The position numbers were made by a program, and so were the translations under genes. The notes beneath the pieces are model-generated. The model searched no databases and was not told the origin of the DNA. It saw nothing but the letters and a program-made list of their open reading frames with translations. Below are positions 17,632 through 27,180 of a stretch of DNA of 64,000 nucleotides, piece after piece. The stretch is from Mesobacillus sp. S13 (GTDB lineage: Bacteria; Bacillota; Bacilli; Bacillales; Cytobacillaceae), in assembly GCF_020422885.1 (NCBI RefSeq), contig NZ_CP084622.1:1755001-1819000 (forward strand), written 5' to 3'. The number at the start of each line of letters is the position of its first letter. The stretch's first letter is position 1.

Positions 17632-19707
17632 ATGTCAGATTTTTTAGTCATCGTTGAATCGCCTGCAAAGGCTAAAACGATTGAGCGTTACCTTGGAAAA
17701 AAATATAAAGTGAAAGCCTCTATGGGGCATTTGATAGATTTGCCTAAGAGTCAGATGGGAATTGATACGAAGAATAATTTTAACCCTAAGTACATCACCA
17801 TCAGGGGTAAAGGGCCTGTACTTAAGGAATTGAAAACGGCTGCTAAAAAGGCAAAGAAAGTCTATCTCGCGGCTGACCCCGACAGAGAAGGGGAAGCGAT
17901 TGCCTGGCATCTTGCGAAAAGTCTTGATGTGGATGTCCATTCAGATTGCAGGGTTGTATTCAATGAGATAACAAAGGATGCTATCAAGGAATCTTTCAAA
18001 CACCCCCGCGCGATCAATATGGATCTGGTAGATGCCCAGCAGGCACGCCGTGCTCTGGACAGACTAGTAGGTTACAATATCAGTCCGCTACTGTGGAAGA
18101 AGGTCAAGAAGGGGCTGAGTGCAGGGCGAGTACAATCAGTTGCTTTAAGGATGATCATTGATCGTGAAAAGGAAATAGCTGCATTTGTTCCAGAAGAATA
18201 TTGGACAATCGGTGCAGAATTCTTGAAAGGGAAAAGTGCATTTGAAGCTTCTTTTTACGGAATTGGAAAAGAAAAAGCTGAGTTGAAGTCTGAAGAAGAT
18301 GTTAAAAACATCCTTAAGCAGGTTAAGGGAAATAAATTCACTGTTGCGTCAGTGACGAAGAAAGAACGCAGGCGCAACCCTGCACCGCCTTTCATTACTT
18401 CTTCCTTGCAACAGGAAGCAGCCCGAAAGCTCAACTTCAGAGCCAAAAAGACGATGATGCTTGCCCAGCAGCTTTATGAAGGGATCGATCTTGGGAAAGA
18501 AGGCACAGTCGGTTTAATTACGTATATGAGAACCGACTCTACCAGAATCTCTGAAGTGGCACAAGGGGAAGCAAAAGAATACATCACAAATGAGTATGGA
18601 GAAAAATTCATCCAGACAGAGGTCAGGAAAGAGAAGAAACAGTCCAATGCTCAAGATGCTCATGAAGCAATCCGGCCTACCAGTACAATGAAGGTTCCTG
18701 AAACGATAAAGGAATTTCTCTCAAGGGATCAATACAGGCTATATAAACTCATTTGGGAACGCTTCGTCGCTAGCCAGATGGCTCCAGCAATCATGGATAC
18801 GATGAGTGTGGATTTGAAAAACGGAGAGGTTACTTTCCGGGCAACAGGTTCAAAGGTCAAGTTCCCAGGGTTCATGAAGGTTTATGTAGAAGGTTCGGAT
18901 GACCAGGTGGAAGAAAAGGATAAGTTCCTTCCTGACTTGAAGGAAGGTGACGAGGTCACGAAGAAAGATATCGAACCGAAGCAGCACTTTACACAGCCCC
19001 CTCCAAGATATACAGAAGCGAGGCTTGTCAGGACGCTGGAGGAGATGGGGATTGGCCGCCCATCAACATATGCGCCAACATTGGATACAATCCAAAAGAG
19101 AGGATATGTATCTCTCGACAATAAGCGTTTCGTGCCGACAGAGCTGGGAGAAGTAATCCATGAGCTGATGATTGAATTCTTCCCGGAAATCCTTGACCTC
19201 GAGTTCACCGCGAAGATGGAGCAGAACTTAGATAATATTGAAGACGGAAAAATCAATTGGGTCAAAGTCATTGACGAATTTTACCGAGACTTTGAGAAGA
19301 ATCTTGAAGTAGCGGAAAAGGAAATGCAAGAAATCGAAATCAAGGACGAACCTGCCGGAGAAGATTGTGATCAATGCGGTTCACCTATGGTCTTTAAAAT
19401 GGGCCGGTACGGCAAATTCATGGCCTGCAGCAATTTTCCTGAATGCCGAAACACGAAGGCGATCGTTAAGGAAATTGGTGTCAAATGTCCTAAGTGTGAA
19501 GAAGGCAATATCATTGAGCGCAAGAGTAAGAAACGCCGGATATTCTACGGATGCGACCGATTCCCTGAGTGTGACTTCTTGTCATGGGATAAACCACTTG
19601 CACGTAAATGCCCTAAATGCGAAAATATGCTAGTAGAAAAGAAGCTCAAAAAGGGTGTTCAGGTTCAGTGTACGGAATGCGACTATAAAGAGGAACCACA
19701 AAGCTAG
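17632..19707 (+). CDS. topA: DNA topoisomerase I
   Basis: TopA is the type IA topoisomerase that relaxes negative supercoils. It has an N-terminal TOPRIM domain ([18 protein letters not shown], about 5-22; [14 protein letters not shown] near 82), catalytic Tyr298 in [11 protein letters not shown], a gate domain, and three C-terminal zinc ribbons with CxxC pairs (CDQCGSPM and CSNFPEC near 580; CPKCEEGN and CDRFPEC near 622; CPKCENM and CTEC near 662). The 691-residue length matches B. subtilis TopA. ATG 17632 follows AAGGAGGAC. Confidence 0.98.
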   Translation: MSDFLVIVESPAKAKTIERYLGKKYKVKASMGHLIDLPKSQMGIDTKNNFNPKYITIRGKGPVLKELKTAAKKAKKVYLAADPDREGEAIAWHLAKSLDVDVHSDCRVVFNEITKDAIKESFKHPRAINMDLVDAQQARRALDRLVGYNISPLLWKKVKKGLSAGRVQSVALRMIIDREKEIAAFVPEEYWTIGAEFLKGKSAFEASFYGIGKEKAELKSEEDVKNILKQVKGNKFTVASVTKKERRRNPAPPFITSSLQQEAARKLNFRAKKTMMLAQQLYEGIDLGKEGTVGLITYMRTDSTRISEVAQGEAKEYITNEYGEKFIQTEVRKEKKQSNAQDAHEAIRPTSTMKVPETIKEFLSRDQYRLYKLIWERFVASQMAPAIMDTMSVDLKNGEVTFRATGSKVKFPGFMKVYVEGSDDQVEEKDKFLPDLKEGDEVTKKDIEPKQHFTQPPPRYTEARLVRTLEEMGIGRPSTYAPTLDTIQKRGYVSLDNKRFVPTELGEVIHELMIEFFPEILDLEFTAKMEQNLDNIEDGKINWVKVIDEFYRDFEKNLEVAEKEMQEIEIKDEPAGEDCDQCGSPMVFKMGRYGKFMACSNFPECRNTKAIVKEIGVKCPKCEEGNIIERKSKKRRIFYGCDRFPECDFLSWDKPLARKCPKCENMLVEKKLKKGVQVQCTECDYKEEPQS

Positions 19708-19731
19708 AGTGAGCCCTTGGCTCACTCTTTA
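19706..19731 (+). terminator. Rho-independent terminator after topA
   Basis: AGAGTGAGCC (19706-19715) and GGCTCACTCT (19719-19728) form a perfect 10-bp stem with a CTT loop, starting within the topA stop codon. Confidence 0.88.
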
Positions 19732-19747
19732 TGTTTGTAAAGTTGTT

Positions 19748-20083
19748 GACGGGCTGATCAAGGAGCTTTCGCTTTTCTTTTTCCAGCTCCAGCGCCTAGC
19801 CAGTTTTCATCTCTGAAATCGCTTGCCGGAGTATCTTTCAAGAAGCGTTAGCTTTGAGCAGCTCGAGTCGCTTGTCTAGTGTCGCCTCCTAGAAACTCCG
19901 AAACTTCAACTCCGTCGGCAGAAGCAAAAAGCGCTTCTTTGTCGGAGTCTCCAGTTTCTGCGTTTCTTGGCAGTCGGCTATACTTTTCGATTTCGGTCCT
20001 GCCAATGAAGTCAAAGAACGACTTCACTGTCAGGCCCTCCAGCGCTTGTCGGGGCTATCAAGGCGCTTCCGCTTTTCTTTTTT
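19748..20083 (+). repeat. Structured intergenic repeat element
   Basis: This element fills most of the 597-bp topA-trmFO gap and has no convincing gene. Its ends are near-identical direct repeats: 19751-19782 and 20052-20083 share the run GCTTTTCTTTTT and differ by two substitutions and one indel. TCCAGCGCC (19788-19796) recurs as TCCAGCGCT (20038-20046). Inside is a long imperfect hairpin with nested arms (AGAAACT 19891-19897 with AGTTTCT 19953-19959; ACTCCG 19909-19914 with CGGAGT 19943-19948; AGAAGC 19920-19925 with GCTTCT 19933-19938). A second hairpin has TGAAGTC (20006-20012) with GACTTCA (20020-20026), closed by CCTG/CAGG. I recall similar multi-copy intergenic sequences in Bacillus-like genomes; only one clear copy is in this window. 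Confidence 0.75.
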
Positions 20084-20189
20084 GAAACTTTTTTCTTTCT
20101 TTTTCGTATAGGAAAGTGCAAAATGATACAGGAATCAGGGTAAAGTAAGTAAGGTTGAGTATATAATAGAAGCTTTATGTCAAGGCAAA

Positions 20190-20198
20190 TGTTATAAT
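20190..20198 (+). promoter_or_regulatory. Extended -10 promoter for trmFO
   Basis: TGT-TATAAT (20190-20198) is a perfect extended -10; no good -35 is visible. A second TATAAT occurs at 20162-20167 without a -35. The trmFO start is about 100 bases downstream. Confidence 0.6.
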
Positions 20199-20304
20199 TA
20201 TTATTTTGAAAAGGTCACCTGCTTAAATTTTCCTTGTTAAACAGACGGAAATGAGTTTAGGAAAAGCATACACTTATTTTTAATAACTACTGGAGGAAAT
20301 AGAT

Positions 20305-21612
20305 ATGTCTGAAGCTACTGTAAATGTCATTGGTGCCGGTTTGGCCGGAAGCGAGGCTGCTTGGCAGCTTGCTGAAAGAGGCATCAAAGTGAACTTATAC
20401 GAGATGAGGCCGGTTAAACAGACCCCTGCACATCATACTGATAAATTTGCTGAGCTGGTTTGCAGCAATTCATTGCGAGCTAATACATTAACTAATGCAG
20501 TTGGAGTCTTAAAGGAAGAAATGAGAAACTTGAATTCTGTCATCATTGGGGCAGCAGACGCATGTGCTGTACCGGCAGGCGGAGCTTTGGCAGTAGACCG
20601 ACACGAGTTTGCGGCACAAGTTACCAGCCGGGTGAAGGAACATCCGAATGTGACAGTATTTAACGAAGAAATGACAGAGATTCCACAGGGGCCGACCATC
20701 ATTGCAACTGGGCCTTTGACAAGCCAGGCTCTATCGCAGCAATTAAAAGACCTGACAGGGGAAGAGTATCTGTATTTTTATGATGCCGCTGCACCGATCA
20801 TCGAGAAGGATAGTATCGACATGGAAAAGGTTTACCTGAAATCGCGATACGACAAAGGTGAAGCAGCATACCTGAATTGCCCGATGAACGAGGAAGAATT
20901 TGATCGCTTTTATGAAGCGTTGATTTCTGCAGAAACTGTTCCGCTTAAGGAATTTGAAAAAGAAATCTTTTTTGAAGGCTGCATGCCAATTGAGGTCATG
21001 GGTCAAAGAGGAAGGAAGACGATGCTTTTTGGACCGATGAAGCCCGTTGGACTTGAGGATCCGAGAACAGGAAAGCGACCTTATGCTGTAGTGCAACTTC
21101 GCCAGGATGATGCTGCTGGGACACTTTATAATATTGTGGGCTTTCAGACTCACCTTAAATGGGGCCCGCAGAAGGAAGTCATTCAACTGATTCCTGGTCT
21201 GGAAAACGCTGAAATCGTAAGATATGGTGTTATGCACCGTAATACTTTCATCAACTCGCCTAAGGTGTTAAAGGCAACATATCAATTCAAGAATAGAGAA
21301 GACTTATTCTTCGCAGGACAAATGACTGGGGTAGAAGGCTATGTAGAGTCAGCAGCAAGCGGTCTTATTGCAGGCATCAATGCTGCGCGTTTAGTAAAAG
21401 GCGAAGAGCCGGTTGAGTTTCCACATGAAACTGCAATGGGCAGCATGGCCAGATATATTACAACAACTAATGCGAAGAACTTCCAGCCAATGAATGCAAA
21501 CTTCGGGCTTTTCCCTGATCTTCCTGAGAAAATCAAAGCTAAACAAGAACGCAATGAGAAGCATGCTTCCAGAGCATTGGAAACAATTCAGAAATTTGTG
21601 AAAAATTTGTAA
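20305..21612 (+). CDS. trmFO: Methylenetetrahydrofolate-tRNA-(uracil-5-)-methyltransferase TrmFO (Gid)
   Basis: TrmFO makes ribothymidine at U54 in the T-loop of tRNAs, using methylenetetrahydrofolate and FAD. The FAD-binding motif [19 protein letters not shown] is at residues 6-24. Family motifs [10 protein letters not shown] near 53, [20 protein letters not shown] near 240, and [16 protein letters not shown] near 338 are present. The length of 435 is standard. ATG 20305 follows ACTGGAGGAA. It precedes xerC-hslV-hslU-codY as in B. subtilis. Confidence 0.98.
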   Translation: MSEATVNVIGAGLAGSEAAWQLAERGIKVNLYEMRPVKQTPAHHTDKFAELVCSNSLRANTLTNAVGVLKEEMRNLNSVIIGAADACAVPAGGALAVDRHEFAAQVTSRVKEHPNVTVFNEEMTEIPQGPTIIATGPLTSQALSQQLKDLTGEEYLYFYDAAAPIIEKDSIDMEKVYLKSRYDKGEAAYLNCPMNEEEFDRFYEALISAETVPLKEFEKEIFFEGCMPIEVMGQRGRKTMLFGPMKPVGLEDPRTGKRPYAVVQLRQDDAAGTLYNIVGFQTHLKWGPQKEVIQLIPGLENAEIVRYGVMHRNTFINSPKVLKATYQFKNREDLFFAGQMTGVEGYVESAASGLIAGINAARLVKGEEPVEFPHETAMGSMARYITTTNAKNFQPMNANFGLFPDLPEKIKAKQERNEKHASRALETIQKFVKNL

Positions 21613-21623
21613 TTTCTATTGCT

Positions 21624-21658
21624 AGGGCTATATAAATATGATACTATTTAGTAGCCCT
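21624..21658 (+). repeat. Inverted repeat upstream of xerC
   Basis: AGGGCTA (21624-21630) and TAGCCCT (21652-21658) are perfect reverse complements around a 21-nt AT-rich loop. There is no T-tract after it. It could be a weak hairpin in the xerC leader or an operator. Confidence 0.3.
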
Positions 21659-21672
21659 TGTGAGGTGACAGG

Positions 21673-22575
21673 ATGGAAGCAAATGTGAACAATTCTTTAA
21701 ACTTATTTATAGAATATTTACAAATTGAGAAAAATTACTCACAATATACAATTGAACATTATCAACATGATATTAGGGAATTTTTTTTGTTCATGTCTGA
21801 ACAAGGCCTGAATAGTCTGGATGAAGTTGAGTATGCTGACACAAGAATATACCTCACGAAATTATTCGACCATCAGCTTTCCAGAAAGTCAGTCGCCCGC
21901 AGGATTTCATGTATGCGCAGCTTTTACAAATTCCTGCTCCGTGAAAAAATGGTAGGTGATAATCCGTTTTCCCTCGTATCCATCCCGAAACTGGAAAAGC
22001 GGCTGCCAGATTTTTTTTATGAAGAGGAGCTTTCTCAGCTGTTTAAAGCATGTGAAACCGAAAGTCCAATCGGAAAGAGGAACAAAGCCCTTTTAGAATT
22101 GCTTTACGCTACAGGAATCCGTGTTGGTGAGTGCTGTAAAATCACGCTGAAGGATATAGATTTATCTCTATCGACAGTTTTAATCCATGGAAAAAGGAAA
22201 AAGGATCGATATGTGCCCTTCGGAAGTTTTGCACAGGATGCAATTGAAGACTACATAAAAAATGGAAGACCAGATCTTCTGAAGACGAAAGAAGATCATG
22301 GCCATTTATTCTTAAATTTTCGTGGTGGTCCACTCACTGACAGAGGGATCAGGGAAATCCTGAATAAATTAATCGAAAAGTCTGCCCTGACTGGAAAGAT
22401 CCATCCACATAAACTGCGCCATACCTTTGCCACGCATATGATGAGCAATGGAGCTGATATGAGGACTGTCCAGGAGCTCATGGGGCATGCTTTCCTGTCT
22501 TCAACTCAAGTATATACTCACGTTACGAAAGAGCACTTGCGCAATATTTATATGTCACATCATCCGAGGGCTTAA
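21673..22575 (+). CDS. xerC: Tyrosine recombinase XerC (CodV)
   Basis: XerC with XerD resolves chromosome dimers at dif. It has an N-terminal SAM-like core-binding domain (1-90) and a C-terminal catalytic domain. The catalytic residues are Arg in [10 protein letters not shown] (near 149), Lys in [13 protein letters not shown], His-x-x-Arg in [13 protein letters not shown] (near 245), His in [15 protein letters not shown] and Tyr in the same segment. The 300-residue length fits. It is the first gene of the codV-clpQ-clpY-codY cluster. Start ATG 21673 follows GAGGTGACAGG. Confidence 0.97.
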   Translation: MEANVNNSLNLFIEYLQIEKNYSQYTIEHYQHDIREFFLFMSEQGLNSLDEVEYADTRIYLTKLFDHQLSRKSVARRISCMRSFYKFLLREKMVGDNPFSLVSIPKLEKRLPDFFYEEELSQLFKACETESPIGKRNKALLELLYATGIRVGECCKITLKDIDLSLSTVLIHGKRKKDRYVPFGSFAQDAIEDYIKNGRPDLLKTKEDHGHLFLNFRGGPLTDRGIREILNKLIEKSALTGKIHPHKLRHTFATHMMSNGADMRTVQELMGHAFLSSTQVYTHVTKEHLRNIYMSHHPRA

Positions 22576-22595
22576 GCCAAAAGGAGGACGAAGGA

Positions 22596-23138
22596 ATGTC
22601 AGAATTCCATGCCACAACGATATTTGCTGTTCAACATAAAGGCCAGTGCGCTATGTCAGGTGATGGCCAGGTAACTTTTGGGAATGCTGTAGTGATGAAA
22701 CACACAGCAAAGAAGGTACGAAAGTTGTTTAATGGTAAAGTAATCGCAGGATTCGCTGGTTCTGTCGCAGATGCTTTCACATTATTTGAGATGTTTGAAG
22801 GCAAGCTTGAAGAATACAACGGGAATCTCCAAAGAGCGGCAGTCGAACTTGCAAAGCAATGGAGAAGTGATAAAGTTCTTAGAAAGCTTGAAGCGATGCT
22901 GATTGTGCTGAATGAGACTGATATGCTTCTTGTTTCCGGAACAGGTGAAGTGATTGAGCCAGATGATGGCATTCTTGCGATTGGTTCTGGTGGAAATTAT
23001 GCTTTGTCTGCAGGCCGCGCATTGAAGCAATATGCTGGAGAACATCTAACAGCAAAGGAAATTGCAAAGTCTTCATTGGAAATTGCTGCTGACATTTGTG
23101 TTTACACAAACCACAATATTATCGTGGAAGAACTGTAA
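22596..23138 (+). CDS. hslV: ATP-dependent protease subunit HslV (ClpQ/CodW)
   Basis: HslV is the proteasome-like peptidase that pairs with HslU. The N-terminus is [16 protein letters not shown]. Most HslV proteins are processed to a Thr-Thr start, while B. subtilis ClpQ instead keeps a short extension with an N-terminal serine nucleophile; the MSxFHATTIF start here matches that type. Other landmarks are GDGQVTFG near 24, [14 protein letters not shown] near 50 and [14 protein letters not shown] near 130. Length 180. Start ATG 22596 follows AAGGAGGACG. hslU follows after 19 bp. Confidence 0.97.
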   Translation: MSEFHATTIFAVQHKGQCAMSGDGQVTFGNAVVMKHTAKKVRKLFNGKVIAGFAGSVADAFTLFEMFEGKLEEYNGNLQRAAVELAKQWRSDKVLRKLEAMLIVLNETDMLLVSGTGEVIEPDDGILAIGSGGNYALSAGRALKQYAGEHLTAKEIAKSSLEIAADICVYTNHNIIVEEL

Positions 23139-23157
23139 CGGAAAAGGAGTGTTGAGT

Positions 23158-24564
23158 GTGAAACAAACGACAAATTTAACTCCAAGGCAGATCGTGGAAA
23201 AGCTGGATCAGTATATAATCGGTCAAAAGGATGCTAAAAAAGCTGTGGCAGTTGCTCTTAGGAATAGATACCGCCGCGGATTGCTGGCTGAAAATATCCG
23301 CGATGAAATCATCCCAAAGAATATCCTGATGATCGGACCTACTGGTGTAGGTAAAACTGAGATTGCCAGAAGAATGGCTAAATTAGTAGGGGCCCCTTTC
23401 GTCAAGGTTGAGGCGACCAAGTTCACTGAAGTGGGTTATGTTGGCCGTGATGTAGAGTCAATGGTGCGGGATCTTGTTGAAACCTCAATCAGGCTTGTAA
23501 AAGAGGAAAAAATGGAGCGTGTTAAAGAACCGGCAGAGGAAAATGCAAACCGCCGACTTGTCGAACTCCTGGTTCCTTCAGCTAAAAAATCCGTCAATTA
23601 CAAAAATCCTTTGGAAATGTTGTTCGGCGGAAGTCAACAGCAACCCGAACAAGAAAATAACAACTCAGAAGATTTAGGGTTATTCGAAAAGCGAAAAACT
23701 ATCAAGCAAAAGCTTGATCAAGGAGAGCTTGAGGATGAGCTGGTAACCGTGGAAGTCGAGGAGCAAGCTCCATCCATGTTTGATATGCTCCAGGGCTCCG
23801 GAATGGAACAGATGGGAATGAATATGCAGGATGCTTTGAGTGGCTTGGTGCCTAAGAAGCGAAAGAAACGGAAGCTTCCTGTTCGTGAGGCAAGGAAGGT
23901 ATTAATCAATGAAGAGGCCCAAAAGCTGATTGATATGGATGAGGTAACTCAGGAAGCTACCTATCGTGCTGAGCAGGCAGGCATCATTTTCATTGATGAA
24001 ATCGATAAGATTGCCAGCAAGAACTCCGGAGGATCAAGCGCGGATGTGTCGCGTGAGGGTGTTCAAAGAGACATACTCCCAGTTGTAGAAGGATCAACAG
24101 TAAACACGAAATACGGCCCTGTAAAAACAGACCATATTTTATTCGTTGCTGCTGGGGCATTCCATATGGCGAAGCCTTCAGATCTGATACCTGAATTGCA
24201 AGGGCGGTTCCCTATCAGGGTAGAGCTTACTAAGCTGACCGTTGAGGACTTTTACAGGATCCTTGTCGAACCTGATAATGCACTTACAAAGCAATATGAA
24301 GCTTTATTGGAAACAGAAGGTATACAAATTGAATTTTCTGACGATGCTATTCGTAAGATAGCTGAAGTCGCTTATGACGTGAATCAGAATACAGATAACA
24401 TTGGAGCTAGAAGGCTGCAGACGATTCTTGAGAAGCTTCTGGAAGACCTAAGCTTCGAAGCTCCAGATATCAACCTGGAGAAAGTAGCGATCACTCCGCA
24501 GTATGTAGAGGAAAAGCTTGGCGCTATCTCAAGAAACAAAGATTTAAGCCAGTTCATATTATAA
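23158..24564 (+). CDS. hslU: HslU ATPase (ClpY) of the HslUV protease
   Basis: HslU is the AAA+ unfoldase feeding HslV. Walker [21 protein letters not shown] is near residue 58, Walker [11 protein letters not shown] near 280, and the acidic, variable I-domain lies between (about 110-245). The sensor and C-terminal parts include [12 protein letters not shown] and [18 protein letters not shown]. The conserved C-terminal tail LSQFIL, which docks in HslV, is present. Start GTG 23158 is chosen because AAAGGAG ends 8 bases upstream and the product begins [20 protein letters not shown]. Length 468. Confidence 0.97.
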   Translation: MKQTTNLTPRQIVEKLDQYIIGQKDAKKAVAVALRNRYRRGLLAENIRDEIIPKNILMIGPTGVGKTEIARRMAKLVGAPFVKVEATKFTEVGYVGRDVESMVRDLVETSIRLVKEEKMERVKEPAEENANRRLVELLVPSAKKSVNYKNPLEMLFGGSQQQPEQENNNSEDLGLFEKRKTIKQKLDQGELEDELVTVEVEEQAPSMFDMLQGSGMEQMGMNMQDALSGLVPKKRKKRKLPVREARKVLINEEAQKLIDMDEVTQEATYRAEQAGIIFIDEIDKIASKNSGGSSADVSREGVQRDILPVVEGSTVNTKYGPVKTDHILFVAAGAFHMAKPSDLIPELQGRFPIRVELTKLTVEDFYRILVEPDNALTKQYEALLETEGIQIEFSDDAIRKIAEVAYDVNQNTDNIGARRLQTILEKLLEDLSFEAPDINLEKVAITPQYVEEKLGAISRNKDLSQFIL

Positions 24565-24588
24565 TGGTTTGTCGTTTTAATGCATACT

Positions 24589-24620
24589 CAATAGGGTAGA
24601 CAAATAAAGGCTGCCTATTG
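24589..24620 (+). repeat. Short inverted repeat between hslU and codY
   Basis: CAATAGG (24589-24595) and CCTATTG (24614-24620) are perfect reverse complements with an 18-nt loop and no T-tract. It may be a leader hairpin of codY, but a 7-bp repeat can be chance. Confidence 0.25.
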
Positions 24621-24692
24621 TGCAGAAGTATTGAAACTAGCCGGAATTAAAATAAATGTAATTGTGTTTTAAGCAAATAGGAGGAAGAAACA

Positions 24693-25472
24693 ATGGACTT
24701 ACTATCAAAAACTAGAAAAATTAATGCCCTGCTCCAAAAAGCTGCCGGTAAACCGGTAAACTTCAAAGAAATGTCAGAGACGCTAAGTGAAGTAATCGAA
24801 GCGAACATCTTTGTTGTCAGCCGCAGAGGAAAGTTATTAGGCGTAGGAATCAATCAGCAAATTGAAAACGAACGTATGGTAAAAATGCTCGAAGATCGCC
24901 AATTCCCTGAAGAGTATACAAAGAATCTTTTCAATATCCAGGAGACATCACCGAATCTGGATGTTGATAGTGAATACACAGCATTCCCTGTTGAAAACAA
25001 AGAACTATTCAAAAATGGATTGACAACAATCGTGCCGATCATCGGTGGCGGTGAGCGTCTAGGAACACTGATCCTAGCCCGTCTTGAGGAACAATTCCAT
25101 GACGATGACCTCATTCTTGCAGAATATGGTGCAACCGTTGTAGGTATGGAAATCCTTCGTGAGAAGGCAGAAGAGATTGAAGATGAAGCACGCAGCAAAG
25201 CAGTAGTGCAAATGGCAATCAGTTCCCTGTCATATAGTGAGCTTGAAGCGATCGAGCACATCTTCGAAGAACTTAATGGAAAAGAAGGTTTGCTTGTTGC
25301 TTCTAAAATCGCTGACAGAGTCGGAATCACTCGTTCCGTAATCGTTAACGCACTGCGCAAGCTCGAAAGCGCTGGCGTAATCGAGTCCCGTTCCCTAGGA
25401 ATGAAAGGAACATATATCAAAGTATTAAACGACAAGTTCCTATTTGAACTTGAAAAACTTAAAAGTAATTAA
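24693..25472 (+). CDS. codY: Global transcriptional regulator CodY
   Basis: CodY senses GTP and branched-chain amino acids and represses stationary-phase, nitrogen, competence and motility genes during rapid growth. It has an N-terminal GAF domain (about 1-155) and a C-terminal winged helix with helix-turn-helix [20 protein letters not shown] near 205-224. The length of 259 is the family standard. ATG 24693 follows AGGAGGAAG. A strong terminator separates it from fla/che. In B. subtilis CodY itself represses the downstream fla/che operon. Confidence 0.98.
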   Translation: MDLLSKTRKINALLQKAAGKPVNFKEMSETLSEVIEANIFVVSRRGKLLGVGINQQIENERMVKMLEDRQFPEEYTKNLFNIQETSPNLDVDSEYTAFPVENKELFKNGLTTIVPIIGGGERLGTLILARLEEQFHDDDLILAEYGATVVGMEILREKAEEIEDEARSKAVVQMAISSLSYSELEAIEHIFEELNGKEGLLVASKIADRVGITRSVIVNALRKLESAGVIESRSLGMKGTYIKVLNDKFLFELEKLKSN

Positions 25473-25477
25473 TGAAG

Positions 25478-25509
25478 AAAAAATCCGCTGGTCTTCAGCG
25501 GATTTTTTT
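25478..25509 (+). terminator. Rho-independent terminator after codY
   Basis: AAAAAATCCGCTG (25478-25490) and CAGCGGATTTTTTT (25496-25509) form a strong stem around GTCTT. Confidence 0.95.
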
Positions 25510-25527
25510 ATTGGTTTCTATCAAGTG

Positions 25528-25542
25528 AATTGTCAGAAATGG
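25528..25542 (+). promoter_or_regulatory. CodY-box-like sequence, upstream copy
   Basis: AATTGTCAGAAATGG matches the CodY consensus AATTTTCWGAAAATT at 11 of 15 positions. It lies just after the codY terminator and far (about 380 bp) from the fla/che start, so its role is doubtful. Confidence 0.3.
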
Positions 25543-25706
25543 ACGTAAAATGTAATGCCCGAATAATAAGTTTTCAATCCCGCTATGTTACAAAAATATT
25601 GCGAGATTTTTACACCATTCTATAAAAACCTATTTTCAAAACAATTTTTAGAAAGTAAATAATGGAAGTCGAATCTTCAGTTCTAGGTAATTTGACCTTA
25701 TTTCTA

Positions 25707-25722
25707 TTCAGCAGCTGTTGAA
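25707..25722 (+). promoter_or_regulatory. Near-palindrome in the fla/che upstream region
   Basis: TTCAGCAGCTGTTGAA is a 16-bp near-perfect palindrome (one symmetric pair mismatched) in the 500-bp codY-flgB gap. It is a candidate operator; no regulator is assigned. The rest of the gap is AT-rich and without a gene. Confidence 0.3.
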
Positions 25723-25757
25723 TTTATCTATCGTAATTCCTATCTATTTTTAAATAC

Positions 25758-25785
25758 TTTACAAAAAAATGGAGCCTTTTATAAA
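25758..25785 (+). promoter_or_regulatory. Second candidate sigma-A promoter upstream of flgB
   Basis: TTTACA (25758-25763) and TATAAA (25780-25785), five of six each, are separated by 16 bp. It would give a leader of about 190 nt. Confidence 0.4.
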
Positions 25786-25883
25786 AAATATAAATAAAAG
25801 TAAACTAGTAGGTCTTTTATACCATTTTAAAAAATGAGCACTATGCATGATAAAAATTAACCGAAAGTACATAGACAGATTAT

Positions 25884-25912
25884 TTCAGATTCTTTACAAT
25901 TAGGAATATAAT
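25884..25912 (+). promoter_or_regulatory. Main candidate promoter of the fla/che operon (sigma-A)
   Basis: TTCAGA (25884-25889) and a perfect TATAAT (25907-25912) are separated by 17 bp. The predicted start near 25919 leaves a leader of about 62 nt to flgB. No clear sigma-D promoter (TAAA-N15-GCCGATAT) was found here. Confidence 0.7.
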
Positions 25913-25916
25913 GACG

Positions 25917-25950
25917 AAATTCAGCAAGGAATTACAAAATTCAGCAAAAT
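25917..25950 (+). repeat. Tandem direct repeat at the fla/che start site, with CodY-like box
   Basis: AAATTCAGCAA occurs at 25917-25927 and again at 25937-25947, exactly 20 bp apart (two helical turns), straddling the predicted transcription start. The second copy lies in AAAATTCAGCAAAAT (25936-25950), which matches the CodY consensus at 11 of 15 positions. Confidence 0.5.
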
Positions 25951-25981
25951 AATTGAGAGTGGCAATTGCGAGGTGCAAAAA

Positions 25982-26377
25982 TTGAAGTTGTTTTCAAACA
26001 CAGTATCAACGCTTGAGCATGCATTGAACTATTCTTCTGCGAAGCAAAAAGTCATTTCGCAGAATATCGCGAATGTTGATACGCCGAATTATAAAGCAAA
26101 GGATGTTTCCTTTAAGGCAGTGTTCCAGGAAGTGACGGGACAATCCTTTCAAGCGAAAAGATCAGATGCCCGCCATTATGATTTTAGCAGCAGGGCAAGC
26201 TCCTTTTCTGGAGTTGTTAATAAGCCCAACGTGAATTATAACGAAAATGGGAACAGTGTTGATATGGATAAAGAGATGGCCGACCTGGCCACAAACCAAA
26301 TTTACTATAATGCGCTGACTGAGAGGATTAATGGGAAATTCAACTCTCTCCAAACAGTCATTAGGGGAGGTAAGTAA
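25982..26377 (+). CDS. flgB: Flagellar basal-body rod protein FlgB
   Basis: FlgB is a proximal rod subunit and the first gene of fla/che. The start is TTG 25982: the product then begins MKLFSNTVSTLEHAL as in the family, and GAGGTG ends 6 bases upstream. The GTG at 25973 lies within that ribosome site. The rod-protein motif QNIANVDTPNYKAKDV is near residue 33, and the C-terminal helix runs MADLATNQIYYNALTERI. Length 131. flgC starts 2 bp after the stop. Confidence 0.96.
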   Translation: MKLFSNTVSTLEHALNYSSAKQKVISQNIANVDTPNYKAKDVSFKAVFQEVTGQSFQAKRSDARHYDFSSRASSFSGVVNKPNVNYNENGNSVDMDKEMADLATNQIYYNALTERINGKFNSLQTVIRGGK

Positions 26378-26379
26378 GA

Positions 26380-26829
26380 ATGACTATGTTTCATAGCATG
26401 AACACAACAGCCTCAGCATTGACTGCTCAGCGCCTTAGGATGGATGTTATCTCATCCAATATGGCAAATGTTGATTCGACAAGAGGGGTGAATGGCGAGC
26501 CATACCGCAGGAAAATGGTCGTCCTTGAACCTAAGGAAGGGAATTTTTCTTCATTCCTGAATAAAGCAATGGGCAAAACAGAAGCAGCAGGGGCAGGAAA
26601 TGGAGTTAAAGTAACAAGAATACTAGAAGATAGAGAAAATCCGCTTAAGATGGTATATGACCCTGAGCATCCGGATGCCAATCAGGAAGGCTATGTTGCT
26701 TACCCAAATGTGGATCCTTTAAGGGAAATGGTGGATCTGATAAGCGCGACTCGTTCTTATGAAGCTAATGTCACAGTTTTTAACGCTTCCAAGGGCATGA
26801 TGATGAAGGCTCTTGAGATCGGAAAATAA
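26380..26829 (+). CDS. flgC: Flagellar basal-body rod protein FlgC
   Basis: FlgC is a proximal rod subunit. It has the N-terminal rod/hook helix MFHSMNTTASALTAQRLRMD and motif SSNMANVDSTRG near 25-36. The C-terminal helix is PLREMVDLISATRSYEANVT near 115-134. Length 149. The ribosome site GGGGAGG lies in the end of flgB. ATG 26386 is an alternative start two codons in. Confidence 0.97.
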   Translation: MTMFHSMNTTASALTAQRLRMDVISSNMANVDSTRGVNGEPYRRKMVVLEPKEGNFSSFLNKAMGKTEAAGAGNGVKVTRILEDRENPLKMVYDPEHPDANQEGYVAYPNVDPLREMVDLISATRSYEANVTVFNASKGMMMKALEIGK

Positions 26830-26841
26830 GGAGATAACTAA

Positions 26842-27153
26842 ATGAATTCAGCTGGGATTAATTCTGTTAGCCAAATGGTCAGACCATTTGAAACAAAAGT
26901 GTCTACTCCCACACCTACACCATACGAAGCACAAAAAAGTTTTTCGTCCGTACTTAAGCAATCTATTGAAAATTTAAATAAAGCACAGCTTCAGTCAGAT
27001 GCAATGACAGAAAAACTGGCTCGTGGGGAAAATGTTGACCTCCATCAGGTAATGATTGCAAGCCAAAAGGCGAGCATCACATTGCAAGCTACAATGGAAG
27101 TCAGGAATAAAGTGGTTGAAGCTTACCAGGAAATGATGAGAATGCAAGTTTAA
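26842..27153 (+). CDS. fliE: Flagellar hook-basal body protein FliE
   Basis: FliE joins the MS ring to the rod and is the first exported rod component. The 103-residue protein has the family C-terminal half: HQVMIASQKASITLQATMEVRNKVVEAYQEMMRMQV (about 68-103, glutamine and methionine rich helix). The ATG follows AAGGAGATAA. The 76-bp gap to fliF holds a perfect inverted repeat. Confidence 0.96.
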   Translation: MNSAGINSVSQMVRPFETKVSTPTPTPYEAQKSFSSVLKQSIENLNKAQLQSDAMTEKLARGENVDLHQVMIASQKASITLQATMEVRNKVVEAYQEMMRMQV

Positions 27154-27180
27154 TAAATTGGCTAAAAACTAAGATTAGAT

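Noticed and set aside
19879..20085. 68-codon open frame within the topA-trmFO repeat
   Set aside because: It has no ribosome site, crosses the hairpins and direct repeat, and its low-complexity product looks like translated repeat DNA.
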